Assembly: GCF_000720725.1 (NCBI RefSeq)
Contig: NZ_JOCQ01000044.1
Location: 7,147 to 71,146, forward strand
Direction: 5' to 3'
From: Streptomyces rimosus subsp. rimosus
Lineage (GTDB): Bacteria > Actinomycetota > Actinomycetes > Streptomycetales > Streptomycetaceae
DNA length: 64,000 nucleotides
Positions 1-9,103 of the stretch are shown piece after piece. Under the pieces are notes generated by a model. That model was not told the DNA's origin, did no database searches, and saw nothing but the letters and a program-made list of their open reading frames with translations. Each line of letters starts with the position of its first letter. Position 1 is the stretch's first letter. Made by a program: the position numbers and the translations under genes.

Positions 1-2269
1 GCTTGGACAGCGCGCGCCGCTTCTCGTCCGCCTCGCCCCGGTCGCAGCCGGTCATGATCCGCAGGATCTCGATGACCTGCTCGTGGAAGACGACCACGCC
101 GTAGGTCTCACGCAGCGGCCCCTCCAGGTCCGGGTGCGGGTAGCGGGCGGGGCTGCGGCCGTGCCGGGCCTCGATGAAGGGCCGCACCATATCGGCCGAG
201 ACCGGCCCGGGGCGGAACAGCGAGATGTCGACCACCAGGTCGTGGAAGGTGGCGGGCTGGAGCCGGCCGACCAGGTCGCGCTGGCCCGGCGACTCGATCT
301 GGAAGCAGCCGAGCGTCTCGGTGGAGCGGATCAGGCCGTACGTGGCGGGGTCGCCGGGCGGCACCTGCGCCGGGTCGTCGAGGTCGACGGCACGGCCGGT
401 GACCCGCCCGATCTCGGCGGTCGCGTGCGCCATCGCGGACTGCATCCGCACGCCCAGCACATCCAGCTTGAGCAGCCCCATCTCCTCCACGTCGTCCTTG
501 TCGAACTGCGACATCGGCAGCGGGGAGCCGCCCTCGCCGTCGCGGTGCGGGATCTCGCTGCGGGTCGGCACGACGGGCGTACGGGCCAGCAGCGAGGCGT
601 CCGAGAGCAGCACCCCGCACGGGTGCATGGCCATGCCGCGCGGCAGCGCGTCCAGCGCCTCGACCAGGTCCCACATCGGCCCGTACTTCTCCGCGTCCAC
701 ACCGCGCAGCTCGGGCAGCTCGGCGAGGGCCGCACGGGCGTCCCGGGCCCGGATGTGCGGGAAGGCCTTGGCCAGCCGGTCCACCTCGGCCGGGTCCATG
801 CCCAGCGCGGCGCCCACGTCCCGTACGGCGTGCCGGACCCGGTAGGTCTCGGGCATGGCGACGGTGGCGACCCGCTCGGTGCCGAACCGGTCGAAGATCG
901 CGCGGTAGACCTCCAGGCGGCGCGCGGACTCCACGTCGATGTCGATGTCGGGCAGCACCGCGCGGCGCTTGGACAGGAAGCGCTCCATCAGCAGCCGCTG
1001 TTCGACCGGGTCGGCGTGGGCGATGCCCAGCAGGTGGTTGACCAGCGAGCCCGCGCCCGAGCCGCGCGCGGTGACCCGGATGCCCAGGTCCCGGGTGTCC
1101 TGGACGACCTGGGCGACGGTCAGGAAGTACGAGGCGAAGCCGTGGTGCTCGATGATGTCCAGTTCGTGGTCCATCCGCTGCCAGTACTCACGGCGGCGGT
1201 CGTAGCCGCGCAGCACCATCCCGGCGGCGCAGCGGGAGCGCAGCACCCGTCCGGCGGTGCGGCGCGCGGCGCCGACCAGGCGGGGTTCGGGGAAGTGGAC
1301 GGTGCCCAGCCCGATGTCGTCCTCGGGGTCGACCCGGCACCGCGCGGCCGTCTCCTCGGTCATCTCCAGCAGCCGCCGCGCGGTGCCGGGCCCGAGGCCG
1401 GCCGCCTCGGCGACCCGTTCGGCCGTACGGGCCATCGCGGTCGCGTCCTTGAGCCACCGCTCGCCGCTGTCCCGGGCCTCCGGGCGGTGCCGGTCCACCG
1501 GCACCAGGCGGCGGGCGGAATCCAGGACGTCGGCGACCGGGCCCTGGCCGGGGTCGGCGTAGCGGACCGCGTTGGTCAGCACGGCCCGGACGCCGTGTTC
1601 GACGGCGAAGCCGAGGGTGCGGGCGGCCAGGCGCAGCGAACCGGGCCCGGTGCCGGTGCGGCCGTGGTCGACGACCTCCAGGCGCAGGGCGTCGCCGAAC
1701 AGGTCGCGCCAGGGGGCGAGGAGCCGGGCGGCGCGGTCGGGGCGGCCGGCGGCCAGCGCGCGGCCGGGGTCGGAGTCCGGGCCGAGCAGGACGGTCACCG
1801 CGTCCGGCGCTCCGGCGCGCACCGCTTCCGTGAGGGCGGTCCAGGTCAGTACGGGCCGGGTGGAATCCCCCGGCAGGGTGGCCGCGTGTGCGGCCGAGAC
1901 CAGGCGGCAGAGCATGGCCCAGCCGGCCGCGCCGTCCCGGGCGAGGAAGACGGCGCGGGCCGCGGACTCGTCGATGAAGGCGCCGCCGCGCACCGGGCCG
2001 CGCCGCCGGGCCGTCCCCGGGGCGGCGCCCGGCGCCGGGTGGCCGTCCACGGGCGGGGCCACCGCCAGTTCGGTGCCGAACAGCGGGCGGACGCCGGCCG
2101 AGGCCGCCGCCTTGGCGAAGCGGACGGCTCCGGCGAGGCCGTCCCGGTCGGTCAGCGCGAGGGCGTCCATGCCGCGTTCGGCGGCGCGTTCGACCAGGCG
2201 CTCCGGGTGGGCGGCGCCGTACCGCAGGGAGAAGCCCGAGGCGGTGTGCAGATGCGTGAACCGTGGCAT
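1..2269 (-). CDS. dnaE2: DNA polymerase III alpha subunit, DnaE2/ImuC-like (3' part cut by window edge)
   Basis: Replicative-type C-family polymerase, probably the error-prone DnaE2/ImuC paralogue that works in damage tolerance. The 756 codons present start at ATG 2269 and read off the left edge without a stop. Visible: an N-terminal PHP domain (HLHTASGFS at residue 6, ALTDRDG near 40), RGSGAGSLVNHLLGI near residue 405, the catalytic PDIDIDVES near 435, and FRPGPVSADM towards the end. A GGAGG ribosome site lies just before the ATG. The subtype DnaE2 rather than DnaE1 is inferred from the lone setting and the abbreviated start; the C-terminal region and the imuA/imuB neighbours that would settle it lie outside the window. 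Confidence 0.88.
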   Translation of the reverse strand, partial: MPRFTHLHTASGFSLRYGAAHPERLVERAAERGMDALALTDRDGLAGAVRFAKAAASAGVRPLFGTELAVAPPVDGHPAPGAAPGTARRRGPVRGGAFIDESAARAVFLARDGAAGWAMLCRLVSAAHAATLPGDSTRPVLTWTALTEAVRAGAPDAVTVLLGPDSDPGRALAAGRPDRAARLLAPWRDLFGDALRLEVVDHGRTGTGPGSLRLAARTLGFAVEHGVRAVLTNAVRYADPGQGPVADVLDSARRLVPVDRHRPEARDSGERWLKDATAMARTAERVAEAAGLGPGTARRLLEMTEETAARCRVDPEDDIGLGTVHFPEPRLVGAARRTAGRVLRSRCAAGMVLRGYDRRREYWQRMDHELDIIEHHGFASYFLTVAQVVQDTRDLGIRVTARGSGAGSLVNHLLGIAHADPVEQRLLMERFLSKRRAVLPDIDIDVESARRLEVYRAIFDRFGTERVATVAMPETYRVRHAVRDVGAALGMDPAEVDRLAKAFPHIRARDARAALAELPELRGVDAEKYGPMWDLVEALDALPRGMAMHPCGVLLSDASLLARTPVVPTRSEIPHRDGEGGSPLPMSQFDKDDVEEMGLLKLDVLGVRMQSAMAHATAEIGRVTGRAVDLDDPAQVPPGDPATYGLIRSTETLGCFQIESPGQRDLVGRLQPATFHDLVVDISLFRPGPVSADMVRPFIEARHGRSPARYPHPDLEGPLRETYGVVVFHEQVIEILRIMTGCDRGEADEKRRALSK

Positions 2270-2548
2270 CCGCGCCTCCTACCGCTCGTGCACCCCCTGA
2301 CCTGTCCGCGTCCCCCGTCGCGTTCCCCACCATAACGCTTTTCTCGAACAGCCGTACGAAAATCGAACGGCGCCCGCCTCTCGCCCCGCCCCCGGGCCGG
2401 CTCCCGTCCCCGATCAGCCCGCCCGGCCTGCGGACTTCCGTAATGGAACGGAAGATATGGGGCAAAAGGGTTGAGACCGGAGATCCGCTCTCACGGGATC
2501 TCCGGCCCACGACGGACCGACCGGCACGACAGGGCGAGGGAGTGGCGC

Positions 2549-3625
2549 ATGGCCACGGCGGACGACGGCACCCGCGGGATCCGGGACGAGGACAACAGCG
2601 GCAGCTTCCTCGGGGAGGTGAAGGACGCGGTCTCCGCCCGGGCCGCGCTGCTGATGATCGGCGTACTGGCCCTGACGGCCCTGTTCATCGCGTCGTACGC
2701 GGGCGCCTTCCACTCCCCCAAGCCGAAGGACGTGGCGCTCGCGGTCGTCGCCCCCCAGCAGCTGAGCGGGCAGCTGGTCGAACGGCTCGACAAGCTGCCG
2801 GGCTCCCCCCTCGACCCGCGTGCGGCCTCCTCCGAGGCGGACGCGGCGCGGCAGCTCAAGGAGCGGGACATCGACGGCGCGCTGATCGTCGACCCGCGCG
2901 GCAGCACCGACAGACTGCTGGTCGCCGGCGGGTCGGGGGCCTCGCTCGCCCAGGCCGTCGAGCAGGTGGTCACGCAGGCCGAGAAGGCGCAGAAGCGCAC
3001 CGTGCAGGTCCAGGACATCGCCCCGGCGGACCGGGACGACACCCGCGGCCTGTCCTCGTTCTACCTGGTGGTCGGCTGGTGCGTGGGCGGCTATCTGTGT
3101 GCCGCGATCCTCGCGATCAGCTTCGGCGCCCGCCCCACCAACCTCAGGCGGGCGGTCATCCGGCTGGGCGCGCTCGCCGTCTACTCGGTCCTCACCGGCC
3201 TGGCCGGGGCCGTCGTCATCGGCCCGATCCTGGGGGCGCTGCCCGGCAGCCTCTACGGGCTGTGGGGCCTGGGCGCCCTGATCGTGTTCGCGGTGGGCGC
3301 CACCACCTTCGCCTTCCAGGCCATCGCCGGGATCATCGGCATCGGACTGACCATCCTGGTGGTGGTGATCGCCGGCAACCCCAGCGCGGGCGGCGCCTAC
3401 CCGTACCCCCTGCTGCCGGACTTCTGGCGGGCGATCGGCCCCGCGCTGCCGCCGGGCGCGGGCACCTGGGTGTCCCGCTCCATCGCGTACTTCCACGGCA
3501 ACGCGGTGACCGGCCCGCTGCTGGTGCTGTCCGCCTGGGCCGTCGCGGGCACCGTCCTGACGCTGGTCTTCGCCGCCCTCGCCAAGGGCCGGACGGCGAT
3601 CAACCGCAGCGAGGTGCGGCAGTGA
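2549..3625 (+). CDS. ABC-2/YhgE-Pip-like integral membrane protein
   Basis: Membrane protein of 358 aa with the layout of the YhgE/Pip (ABC-2-like) permease group. One helix near residues 32-54 (ending ALFIASYAGAF) is followed by an extracytoplasmic domain of about 130 residues, then five more hydrophobic segments from about residue 175 to the end. Start ATG 2549 was preferred to an upstream in-frame start at 2471 because GAGGGAG sits just before it and the extra 26 residues look non-coding. It is divergent from dnaE and convergent with the SDR gene. Substrate and function are unknown; no ATPase partner is adjacent. Confidence 0.75.
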   Translation: MATADDGTRGIRDEDNSGSFLGEVKDAVSARAALLMIGVLALTALFIASYAGAFHSPKPKDVALAVVAPQQLSGQLVERLDKLPGSPLDPRAASSEADAARQLKERDIDGALIVDPRGSTDRLLVAGGSGASLAQAVEQVVTQAEKAQKRTVQVQDIAPADRDDTRGLSSFYLVVGWCVGGYLCAAILAISFGARPTNLRRAVIRLGALAVYSVLTGLAGAVVIGPILGALPGSLYGLWGLGALIVFAVGATTFAFQAIAGIIGIGLTILVVVIAGNPSAGGAYPYPLLPDFWRAIGPALPPGAGTWVSRSIAYFHGNAVTGPLLVLSAWAVAGTVLTLVFAALAKGRTAINRSEVRQ

Positions 3626-3675
3626 CCGTGGTACGCCGGTGACCGGCGGCACCGGCCACCGGCGCCGCGCGCGCC

Positions 3676-4440
3676 TCACATGTGCGTACCGCCGTCGATC
3701 CGTATCTCCGTACCGGTGATGAACGCGCCGTCCTCGGAGGCGAGCATCGCAATGACGCCCGCGACCGTCTCCGGGGGCGCGAAGCCCTCGCCGATGGCCG
3801 GCAGCAGCTTCCCGAACAGGCTCATGTCGGCGTCCGCGGGCAGACCGGGGTCCGCGGTCATACCGGACCGTACGGAGCCCGGCGCCACGCACACCGCGCG
3901 CAGCCCCTGCTTGGCGTACTCGCTCGCGATGGCGTGCGTCATGGACTGGATGCCGCCCTTGCTGGCCGCGTACGCCGCCATGTAGGGGTGCGCGAACGCG
4001 GCGGAGGTGGAGCTGAAGTTGACCACCACCGGCGCCCGGCCCGCCAGCAGCGCGGGCAGCGCCTCGCGGATCATCAGGAAGGTGCCGGTCAGGTTGACCG
4101 CGACGATCCGGTTGAAGGCGTCCAGGGTGGTCTCGTGGGTGTGCGAGGCGCGCAGGATGCCCGCCGCGTTGACCAGGACGTCCAGCCCGCCCAGTTCCCC
4201 GACGGCGGCGGCCACGCCCGCGCGCACCGCTTCCTCGTCCGCGATGTCCAGCACCGCGGTGACGAGCCGGTCCCCGCGGCCGTCCGCCGCGGCCCGCTCG
4301 GCGGTGGCCTTCAGCCCCGCCTCGCTGATGTCGGCGGCCACCACCCGGCCGCCCTCGGCCAGCACCCGGTGGACGGTGGCCTGCCCGATGCCCGACCCGG
4401 CCCCGGTGATCAGCACGCGGCGTCCGTCGAAGCGTTCCAT
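3676..4440 (-). CDS. SDR family NAD(P)-dependent oxidoreductase
   Basis: Classical short-chain dehydrogenase/reductase, 254 aa. Visible: the cofactor glycine motif TGAGSGIG near residue 11, NAAG near 88, a catalytic Ser in NFSSTSAAF, and the YAASKGG catalytic Tyr/Lys pair near residue 155. The C-terminal GTEIRIDGG is the usual closing segment. Start ATG 4440 gives the standard N-terminus MERFDGRRVLITGAG; an open frame continues upstream but through the regulatory region. It is divergent from a TetR regulator across a 128-bp gap with a strong palindrome, so it is probably that regulator's target. Substrate unknown. Confidence 0.88.
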   Translation of the reverse strand: MERFDGRRVLITGAGSGIGQATVHRVLAEGGRVVAADISEAGLKATAERAAADGRGDRLVTAVLDIADEEAVRAGVAAAVGELGGLDVLVNAAGILRASHTHETTLDAFNRIVAVNLTGTFLMIREALPALLAGRAPVVVNFSSTSAAFAHPYMAAYAASKGGIQSMTHAIASEYAKQGLRAVCVAPGSVRSGMTADPGLPADADMSLFGKLLPAIGEGFAPPETVAGVIAMLASEDGAFITGTEIRIDGGTHM

Positions 4441-4502
4441 GTGGCTTACTCCCGCTCTCGGTGTCCGCGTCCGCCGCGGACGACACCGGCACCGTACGCC
4501 TT

Positions 4503-4521
4503 GGTGGCACGATGTGCCACC
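4503..4521. promoter_or_regulatory. TetR-type operator palindrome between SDR and tetR
   Basis: GGTGGCAC-GAT-GTGCCACC is a perfect 8-bp inverted repeat with a 3-bp centre. A third half-site, GTGCCAC, lies at 4532-4538. The location between two divergent genes, one a TetR regulator, makes this the likely operator for both promoters. Confidence 0.75.
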
Positions 4522-4568
4522 TCCGCGCGCTGTGCCACTTCGCCGTACGGGAGACGTAAGCTCGCCCC

Positions 4569-5267
4569 ATGCCCACCGCACCGCGCCCCACCGCACCGAC
4601 TCCCGCCGCACCGACTCCCGCGCCGCCCTCACTCACCGAGCGGCGCAAGGCGGAGACCCAGCTGGAGATCGCCCGCGCCGCGGCGGCGCTGTTCGCCGAG
4701 CGCGGCAGTGCCGTGACCGCCGACGACATCGCCCGCGCCGCCGGCGTCGCCCTGCGCACCTTCTACCGCTACTTCCGCACCAAGGAGGACGCGGTCGCGC
4801 CGCTGCTCGCCGTCGGGGTACGGCAGTGGCTCACGGAGCTGCGCCGGCTCGCCGGGGAGGCGGACGGGCCGTCCGTACGGGACGTGCTGGAGCGGGCGGC
4901 GCGGCAGGCGCTGACGCCGTCCGACGAGCGGGCCGCCGAGGCGCTGCGCTGGACGCGCGGGCTGCTGCGGGCGATGCGGGACGACCCGGCGCTGCGCTCG
5001 GTCTGGCACCGTGTGCACCACGATTCCGAGGAGGCGCTGATCCCCGTCCTCGCCGGGATGACGGACGGCGGCCCGCTGGAGGTACGACTCGCGGCGGCGG
5101 CCGCCAACACGGCGATGCGGGTCGCGGTGGAGACATGGGCCGCGGCGGACGACGGGGCGGACGCGGGGCCTGCGGCTTCCCGGGCGGAGGACCCCGCGGA
5201 GCTGGTGGCGCGCGGCATGCGCGCGCTGACGGCCGGGCTGCCGGGGCTGGACCGGCGCCGGGCGTGA
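4569..5267 (+). CDS. TetR family transcriptional regulator
   Basis: Regulator of 232 aa. Residues 1-20 are a Pro/Ala/Thr repeat of no clear function. Residues 23-70 form the TetR helix-turn-helix (IARAAAALFAERGSAVTADD, then GVALRTFYRYFRTKED). The remainder is a helical ligand-binding domain. It is divergent from the SDR gene and shares the palindrome at 4503-4521, which fits autoregulation and repression of the dehydrogenase. Ligand unknown. A hairpin terminator follows. Confidence 0.88.
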   Translation: MPTAPRPTAPTPAAPTPAPPSLTERRKAETQLEIARAAAALFAERGSAVTADDIARAAGVALRTFYRYFRTKEDAVAPLLAVGVRQWLTELRRLAGEADGPSVRDVLERAARQALTPSDERAAEALRWTRGLLRAMRDDPALRSVWHRVHHDSEEALIPVLAGMTDGGPLEVRLAAAAANTAMRVAVETWAAADDGADAGPAASRAEDPAELVARGMRALTAGLPGLDRRRA

Positions 5268-5346
5268 CGTCGGACATGGCACCGGGCATGGCACCGGGTG
5301 TGAGGCCAGGCGTGGGGCCGGGCCGGTCATGAGGCCGGACATGACA

Positions 5347-5373
5347 CCGCCGGGCCCATGAAGGACCCGGCGG
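5347..5373. terminator. Bidirectional hairpin terminator between tetR and htpG
   Basis: CCGCCGGG (5347-5354) pairs with CCCGGCGG (5366-5373) around an 11-nt loop, placed between two convergent genes. The segment just before it (5268-5340) has short imperfect direct repeats (GACATGGCACCGGGCATGG). Confidence 0.7.
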
Positions 5374-5401
5374 CAGTCTTACGGAATCGAGCCCCGAGCG
5401 C

Positions 5402-7327
5402 TTACAGCGCGCGCTCCAGACGCTCCGCCATCAGCTTCGTGAAGCGGGCCGGGTCGCTCAGCTCGCCGCCCTCGGCGAGCAGCGCCATGCCGTGCAGCAG
5501 CTCGGCCGTCCCGGCGAGGTCCGCGTCATCAGGGCGCTCGGCCTGCGCCTTGCGCAGCCCCTCGACCAGCGGGTGGCCGGGGTTGAGCTCCAGGATGCGC
5601 TTGGCCTCGGGCAGTTCCTGGCCCATGGCGCGGTACATGTTGCGCAGCGCCGGGGTCACATCGTCGGTGTCCGAGACGATGCAGGCCGGGGAGACGGTCA
5701 GGCGGGAGGACAGCCGTACCTCCTTGACCTGCTCGCCGAGACGCTCCGTCATCCAGGACAGCAGCCCCGCGAAGTCCTCCTGCCGCTGCTCCCGTTCGGC
5801 CTTGGCCTCCTCGGTCTCCTCCTCGGCGAGGTCGGCCTCGCCCTTGGCGATCGACCGCAGCGGCTTGCCGTCGAACTCGGGGACGGTCTCGACCCACACC
5901 TCGTCGACCGGGTCGGTCAGCAGCAGCACCTCGTAGCCCTTGTCCCGGAAGGCCTCCATGTGCGGCGAGTTCTCGATGGCGGTACGGGACTCGCCGGTCA
6001 TGAAGTAGATGTGCTCCTGGCCCTCCTTCATACGCTCGACGTACTGCTGGAGAGTGGCCGGCTCCTCCTGGTCGCGGGTGGTGGCGAACGAGGCGATGCG
6101 CAGGATGGCGTCGCGGTTCTCGTGGTCGCTGAGCAGGCCCTCCTTGACGACGCGGCCGAACTCCCGCCAGAACGTGGCGTAGTTCTCCGGGCGCTGCGCC
6201 ATCATCTCCTTGACCGTGGACAGCACCTTCTTCACCAGCCGGCGGTGCATCAGCTGGATCTGCCGGTCCTGCTGGAGGATCTCCCGGGAGACGTTCAGCG
6301 AGAGGTCCTGGGCGTCCACGACACCCTTGACGAAGCGCAGGTATTCGGGCAGCAGCGCTTCACAGTGGTCCATGATGAAAACGCGCTTCACATAGAGCTG
6401 CACGCCGCGCTTGTGCTCACGCGCGAACAGGTCCTGCGGCGCGCGGGCGGGCAGGAACAGCAGCGCCTGGTACTCGAACGTGCCCTCCGCCTGCATGCGC
6501 AGGGTTTCGAGCGGGTCGGTCCAGTCGTGGCTGATGTGCTTGTAGAGCTCGTGGTACTCCTCGTCGCTCACCTCGTCCCGGGAACGCGCCCACAGCGCCT
6601 TCATCGAGTTGAGCGTCTCGGGCTCGGGAGCCGCCTTCTCCTCCTCGGCCTCCCCCTCCTTCTGCTCGGCCGGGGCCTCGGCGGCCATCCGGACCGGCCA
6701 GGTGATGAAGTCGGAGTACCGCTTGACGATCTCCCGGATCTTCCAGCGGGAGGTGTAGTCGAAGAGCTGGTCCTCCTGGTCCACCGGCTTGAGGTGCAGC
6801 GTGACGGCCGTACCCTGCGGCGCGCCGTCGACCGGCTCGACGGTGTACGTGCCCTCGCCGGTCGACGACCAGCGGGTGCCCTCGCCCTGCCCCGCGCGCC
6901 GGGTCACCAGCGTGACCTCGTCCGCGACCATGAACGCCGCGTAGAAGCCGACGCCGAACTGCCCGATGAGACCTTCCGCGGTGGCCTCGTCCTTGGCCTG
7001 CTTCAGCTCCTGGAGGAACTTGGCGGTCCCGGAGTTGGCGATGGTCCCGATGAGCTGGACCACCTCGTCGTGCGACATGCCGATGCCGTTGTCGCGGACG
7101 GTGAGGGTACGGGCTTCGGGGTCGGTCTCGATGGCGATGTGCAGGTCGGAGACGTCGGCGTCGAGTGTGTCGTCGCGCAGCGCTTCGAGCCGCAGTTTGT
7201 CCAGCGCGTCGGAGGCGTTGGAGATCAGCTCGCGCAGGAAAACATCCTTGTTCGAGTAGATCGAGTGGATCATCATCTGCAGGAGCTGGCGTGCTTCTAC
7301 CTGGAACTCGAACGTCTCGGTCGGCAT
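5402..7327 (-). CDS. htpG: Molecular chaperone HtpG (Hsp90)
   Basis: Cytosolic Hsp90 homologue, 641 aa, full family length. The N-terminal GHKL ATPase motifs are intact: NASDALDKLR near residue 38, DNGIGM near 85 and GQFGVGFYAAF near 125. A middle domain and C-terminal dimerisation region follow, with the usual acidic linker near 220-235 (EGEAEEEKA). ATG 7327 is preceded by AGAAGGAAT. A GTCACC-A-GGTGAC palindrome lies 20 bp upstream. The gene stands alone, convergent with tetR. Confidence 0.97.
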   Translation of the reverse strand: MPTETFEFQVEARQLLQMMIHSIYSNKDVFLRELISNASDALDKLRLEALRDDTLDADVSDLHIAIETDPEARTLTVRDNGIGMSHDEVVQLIGTIANSGTAKFLQELKQAKDEATAEGLIGQFGVGFYAAFMVADEVTLVTRRAGQGEGTRWSSTGEGTYTVEPVDGAPQGTAVTLHLKPVDQEDQLFDYTSRWKIREIVKRYSDFITWPVRMAAEAPAEQKEGEAEEEKAAPEPETLNSMKALWARSRDEVSDEEYHELYKHISHDWTDPLETLRMQAEGTFEYQALLFLPARAPQDLFAREHKRGVQLYVKRVFIMDHCEALLPEYLRFVKGVVDAQDLSLNVSREILQQDRQIQLMHRRLVKKVLSTVKEMMAQRPENYATFWREFGRVVKEGLLSDHENRDAILRIASFATTRDQEEPATLQQYVERMKEGQEHIYFMTGESRTAIENSPHMEAFRDKGYEVLLLTDPVDEVWVETVPEFDGKPLRSIAKGEADLAEEETEEAKAEREQRQEDFAGLLSWMTERLGEQVKEVRLSSRLTVSPACIVSDTDDVTPALRNMYRAMGQELPEAKRILELNPGHPLVEGLRKAQAERPDDADLAGTAELLHGMALLAEGGELSDPARFTKLMAERLERAL

Positions 7328-7913
7328 ATTCGTGGATTCCTTCTCATGTCACCAGGTGACGGGCCTTCCCGAGAACTCTAGATCAGCCGGTCCGGCCAGG
7401 GGCGTGCTTCCCGGCGGGTGCGCGGCCTGCGGCGCGTGCGGTACCGGCGCCGTCCGCCCACGACGGTTTCCTCCTCACGCCGTGAACAAGTGCTGCTGAC
7501 AAGTACCGCGAAGTCACTGCAACGGGGCATACGGCACGCCGCTCGCGGGCCCGGACACGTCATGCCGTCACCACCGACAGCCGCCCAACCCCTCCCAACA
7601 CCCCCCTCGGCAGCCGCACTTCGGCCATTAGCGGCGAACCCGTACGAGCCCCCTGCACCCCCTTGGGCAACAGGAGTTGGCTGCTTTTCGCCGCACGCCC
7701 GGCCCGTCCGGAACCCGGCGCCCCACATGTTCCCGCTGACCGCACGGCATTGCACACATCGCGTACCGAATCGCCCACCACTCGACTTCACGCCACCACG
7801 CTGAGTTTTCAACCAACGACTGGAAGTCACCGATCGATGTGCTTTCCTGATGCGCCTCGGCCAGACTCCTCGGTGTCCGGCATTCGAGACAACAACCGAA
7901 GGAGTGTTCGACA
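7328..7913. other. Divergent intergenic region htpG / subtilisin inhibitor
   Basis: 586 bp with no credible gene on either strand; open frames here are arginine/proline-rich and lack ribosome sites. It must hold the promoters of htpG and of the inhibitor gene. The only clear structure is the palindrome at 7348-7360. No CIRCE (TTAGCACTC-N9-GAGTGCTAA) or HspR element was seen. Confidence 0.6.
7348..7360. promoter_or_regulatory. Palindrome upstream of htpG
   Basis: GTCACC-A-GGTGAC, a perfect 6-bp inverted repeat ending 20 bp before the htpG start. It could be an operator or a stem in the 5' leader. It does not match the published CIRCE or HAIR elements. Confidence 0.4.
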
Positions 7914-8339
7914 ATGCGGTACATCACTGGAGGGATCGCGCTCGGCGCGGCGCTCGCGCTCGGCGGCCTGGCCACCACGGCCGAGGCCCAGCCCGCGACG
8001 CCGAAGAGCCTGTACGCGCCCTCCGAGTTGGTGCTCACCGTCGGGTACGGGGACACCGCCGCGACGGCCTCCATCCAGCGCGCGGTGTCGCTGAGCTGTA
8101 GCTCTGCCGGGACCGGTACGCACCCCATGGCGCGCGCCGCCTGTGCCGAACTCCGGACCGCGAACGGTGACTTCAACAAGATCACCAAGGCCGCCTCGGA
8201 CCGTATGTGCACCAAGGAGTACAACCCCGTCGTGGTGACGGCGAACGGCGTCTGGCAGGGCCGCCGCGTCGCGTACGAGCACACCTTCGCCAACCCCTGC
8301 GCACTGGAGGGCGGCAAGGGCCTGGTCTTCGAGTTCTGA
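7914..8339 (+). CDS. ssi: Streptomyces subtilisin inhibitor (SSI) family protease inhibitor
   Basis: Secreted serine-protease inhibitor, 141 aa with a signal peptide (residues 1-25, cut after AEA). The mature part starts near SLYAPSELVLTVG, the SSI signature. Four cysteines sit at the SSI positions (SLSCSS, AACAEL, RMCTKEY, ANPCAL), giving two disulfides. By alignment with SSI (C71-P-M73-V74) the reactive-site P1 residue is Lys in MCTKEY, which predicts inhibition of trypsin-like enzymes as well as subtilisins. A good AAGGAG ribosome site is at 7899-7904. Two streptogrisin-like proteases lie 3-7 kb away. Confidence 0.95.
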   Translation: MRYITGGIALGAALALGGLATTAEAQPATPKSLYAPSELVLTVGYGDTAATASIQRAVSLSCSSAGTGTHPMARAACAELRTANGDFNKITKAASDRMCTKEYNPVVVTANGVWQGRRVAYEHTFANPCALEGGKGLVFEF

Positions 8340-8398
8340 CCGGGTGGTGATCCACTGAGCGGTCCGGCCGTCGCGGCCTCCCGGCCGTACCGCGCACC

Positions 8399-8432
8399 GG
8401 CCCCCGGACATCCGCAGGGATGTCCGGGGGCC
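8399..8432. terminator. Hairpin terminator after ssi
   Basis: A 15-bp stem (8399-8413 with 8418-8432) with loop GCAG lies between convergent ssi and dedA and could serve both. Confidence 0.85.
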
Positions 8433-8482
8433 GTCCCCGTTCCGACATGACGTGCCCCCACGACGTCTCCCCCGACGGGCCG

Positions 8483-9103
8483 TCAACGCACCGCGGCCGT
8501 CCGCGCGGCCCGGGCCCGGCGGGCCACCCCCAGCGCGACGACCAGCCCGAGGGCCAGTGCGAACGCCAGCAGCAGGCCCTTGACCGGCTCCTCGGCGAAA
8601 CGGGTCCCGCCCACCGCGCCGATCACCGTGCTCGTCACCGCCCACAGGCTCGCGCCGACGGCGTCCAGCAGGACGAACCGCCGCACCGGGAAGCGCAGCG
8701 CTCCCGTGGACAGGCCCGCCGCCACCCGCCCACCAGGCAGGAAGCGCGCCGCCACCACCAGGGAGGTCGCGTGCCGTTCGACCGCGGCACAGGCCCAGGC
8801 GTAGCGACTTCGGCCGCGTTCCCCACGCAGCAGGCGCGCGGTCAGCCGGGGGCCGCCCCACCGACCGACCGCATGGCTCAGGCAGTCCCCGCACAGCGCG
8901 CCGGCCGCCGCCACCGCCGCGAGCGCGGCGAGCCGCGGCAGGTCGCCGCCGAGCAGCACCGCCACCATCACCACGGTGGTCTCGCTCGGCATGAACGGCA
9001 GCAGCGCGTCCAGTCCGGCCATCCCGAAGACGATCGCCCACAGCCACGGCGAGTCCAGCTGCGCCCGCAGCAGCTCCACCACCTGGTTCAGCACCTCACC
9101 CAT
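8483..9103 (-). CDS. DedA family integral membrane protein
   Basis: Small polytopic membrane protein, 206 aa, of the DedA/SNARE-associated group. Visible: FMPSETTVVMVAVLL near residue 36, GDCLSHAVGRWGG near 72, and the conserved RFLPGGRVAAGLSTG near 122, then three more hydrophobic stretches. DedA proteins are linked to phospholipid carrier recycling and membrane homeostasis. ATG 9103 lies inside the end of olsA (8-base overlap), so it is the third gene of the olsB-olsA-dedA unit, a sensible partner for a lipid pathway. Confidence 0.87.
   Translation of the reverse strand: MGEVLNQVVELLRAQLDSPWLWAIVFGMAGLDALLPFMPSETTVVMVAVLLGGDLPRLAALAAVAAAGALCGDCLSHAVGRWGGPRLTARLLRGERGRSRYAWACAAVERHATSLVVAARFLPGGRVAAGLSTGALRFPVRRFVLLDAVGASLWAVTSTVIGAVGGTRFAEEPVKGLLLAFALALGLVVALGVARRARAARTAAVR

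Noticed and set aside
83..2335. Long open frame on the + strand, 750 codons
   Set aside because: Antisense of the polymerase gene; its Arg/Gly/His-rich product has no family motif, whereas the minus frame shows PHP and PDIDID motifs.
7418..7804. 128-codon frame between htpG and ssi
   Set aside because: Arg/Pro-rich, no ribosome site, no motif, spans a likely double promoter region.
7328..7913. CIRCE or HspR operator before htpG
   Set aside because: Neither consensus is present; only an unrelated GTCACC-A-GGTGAC palindrome.
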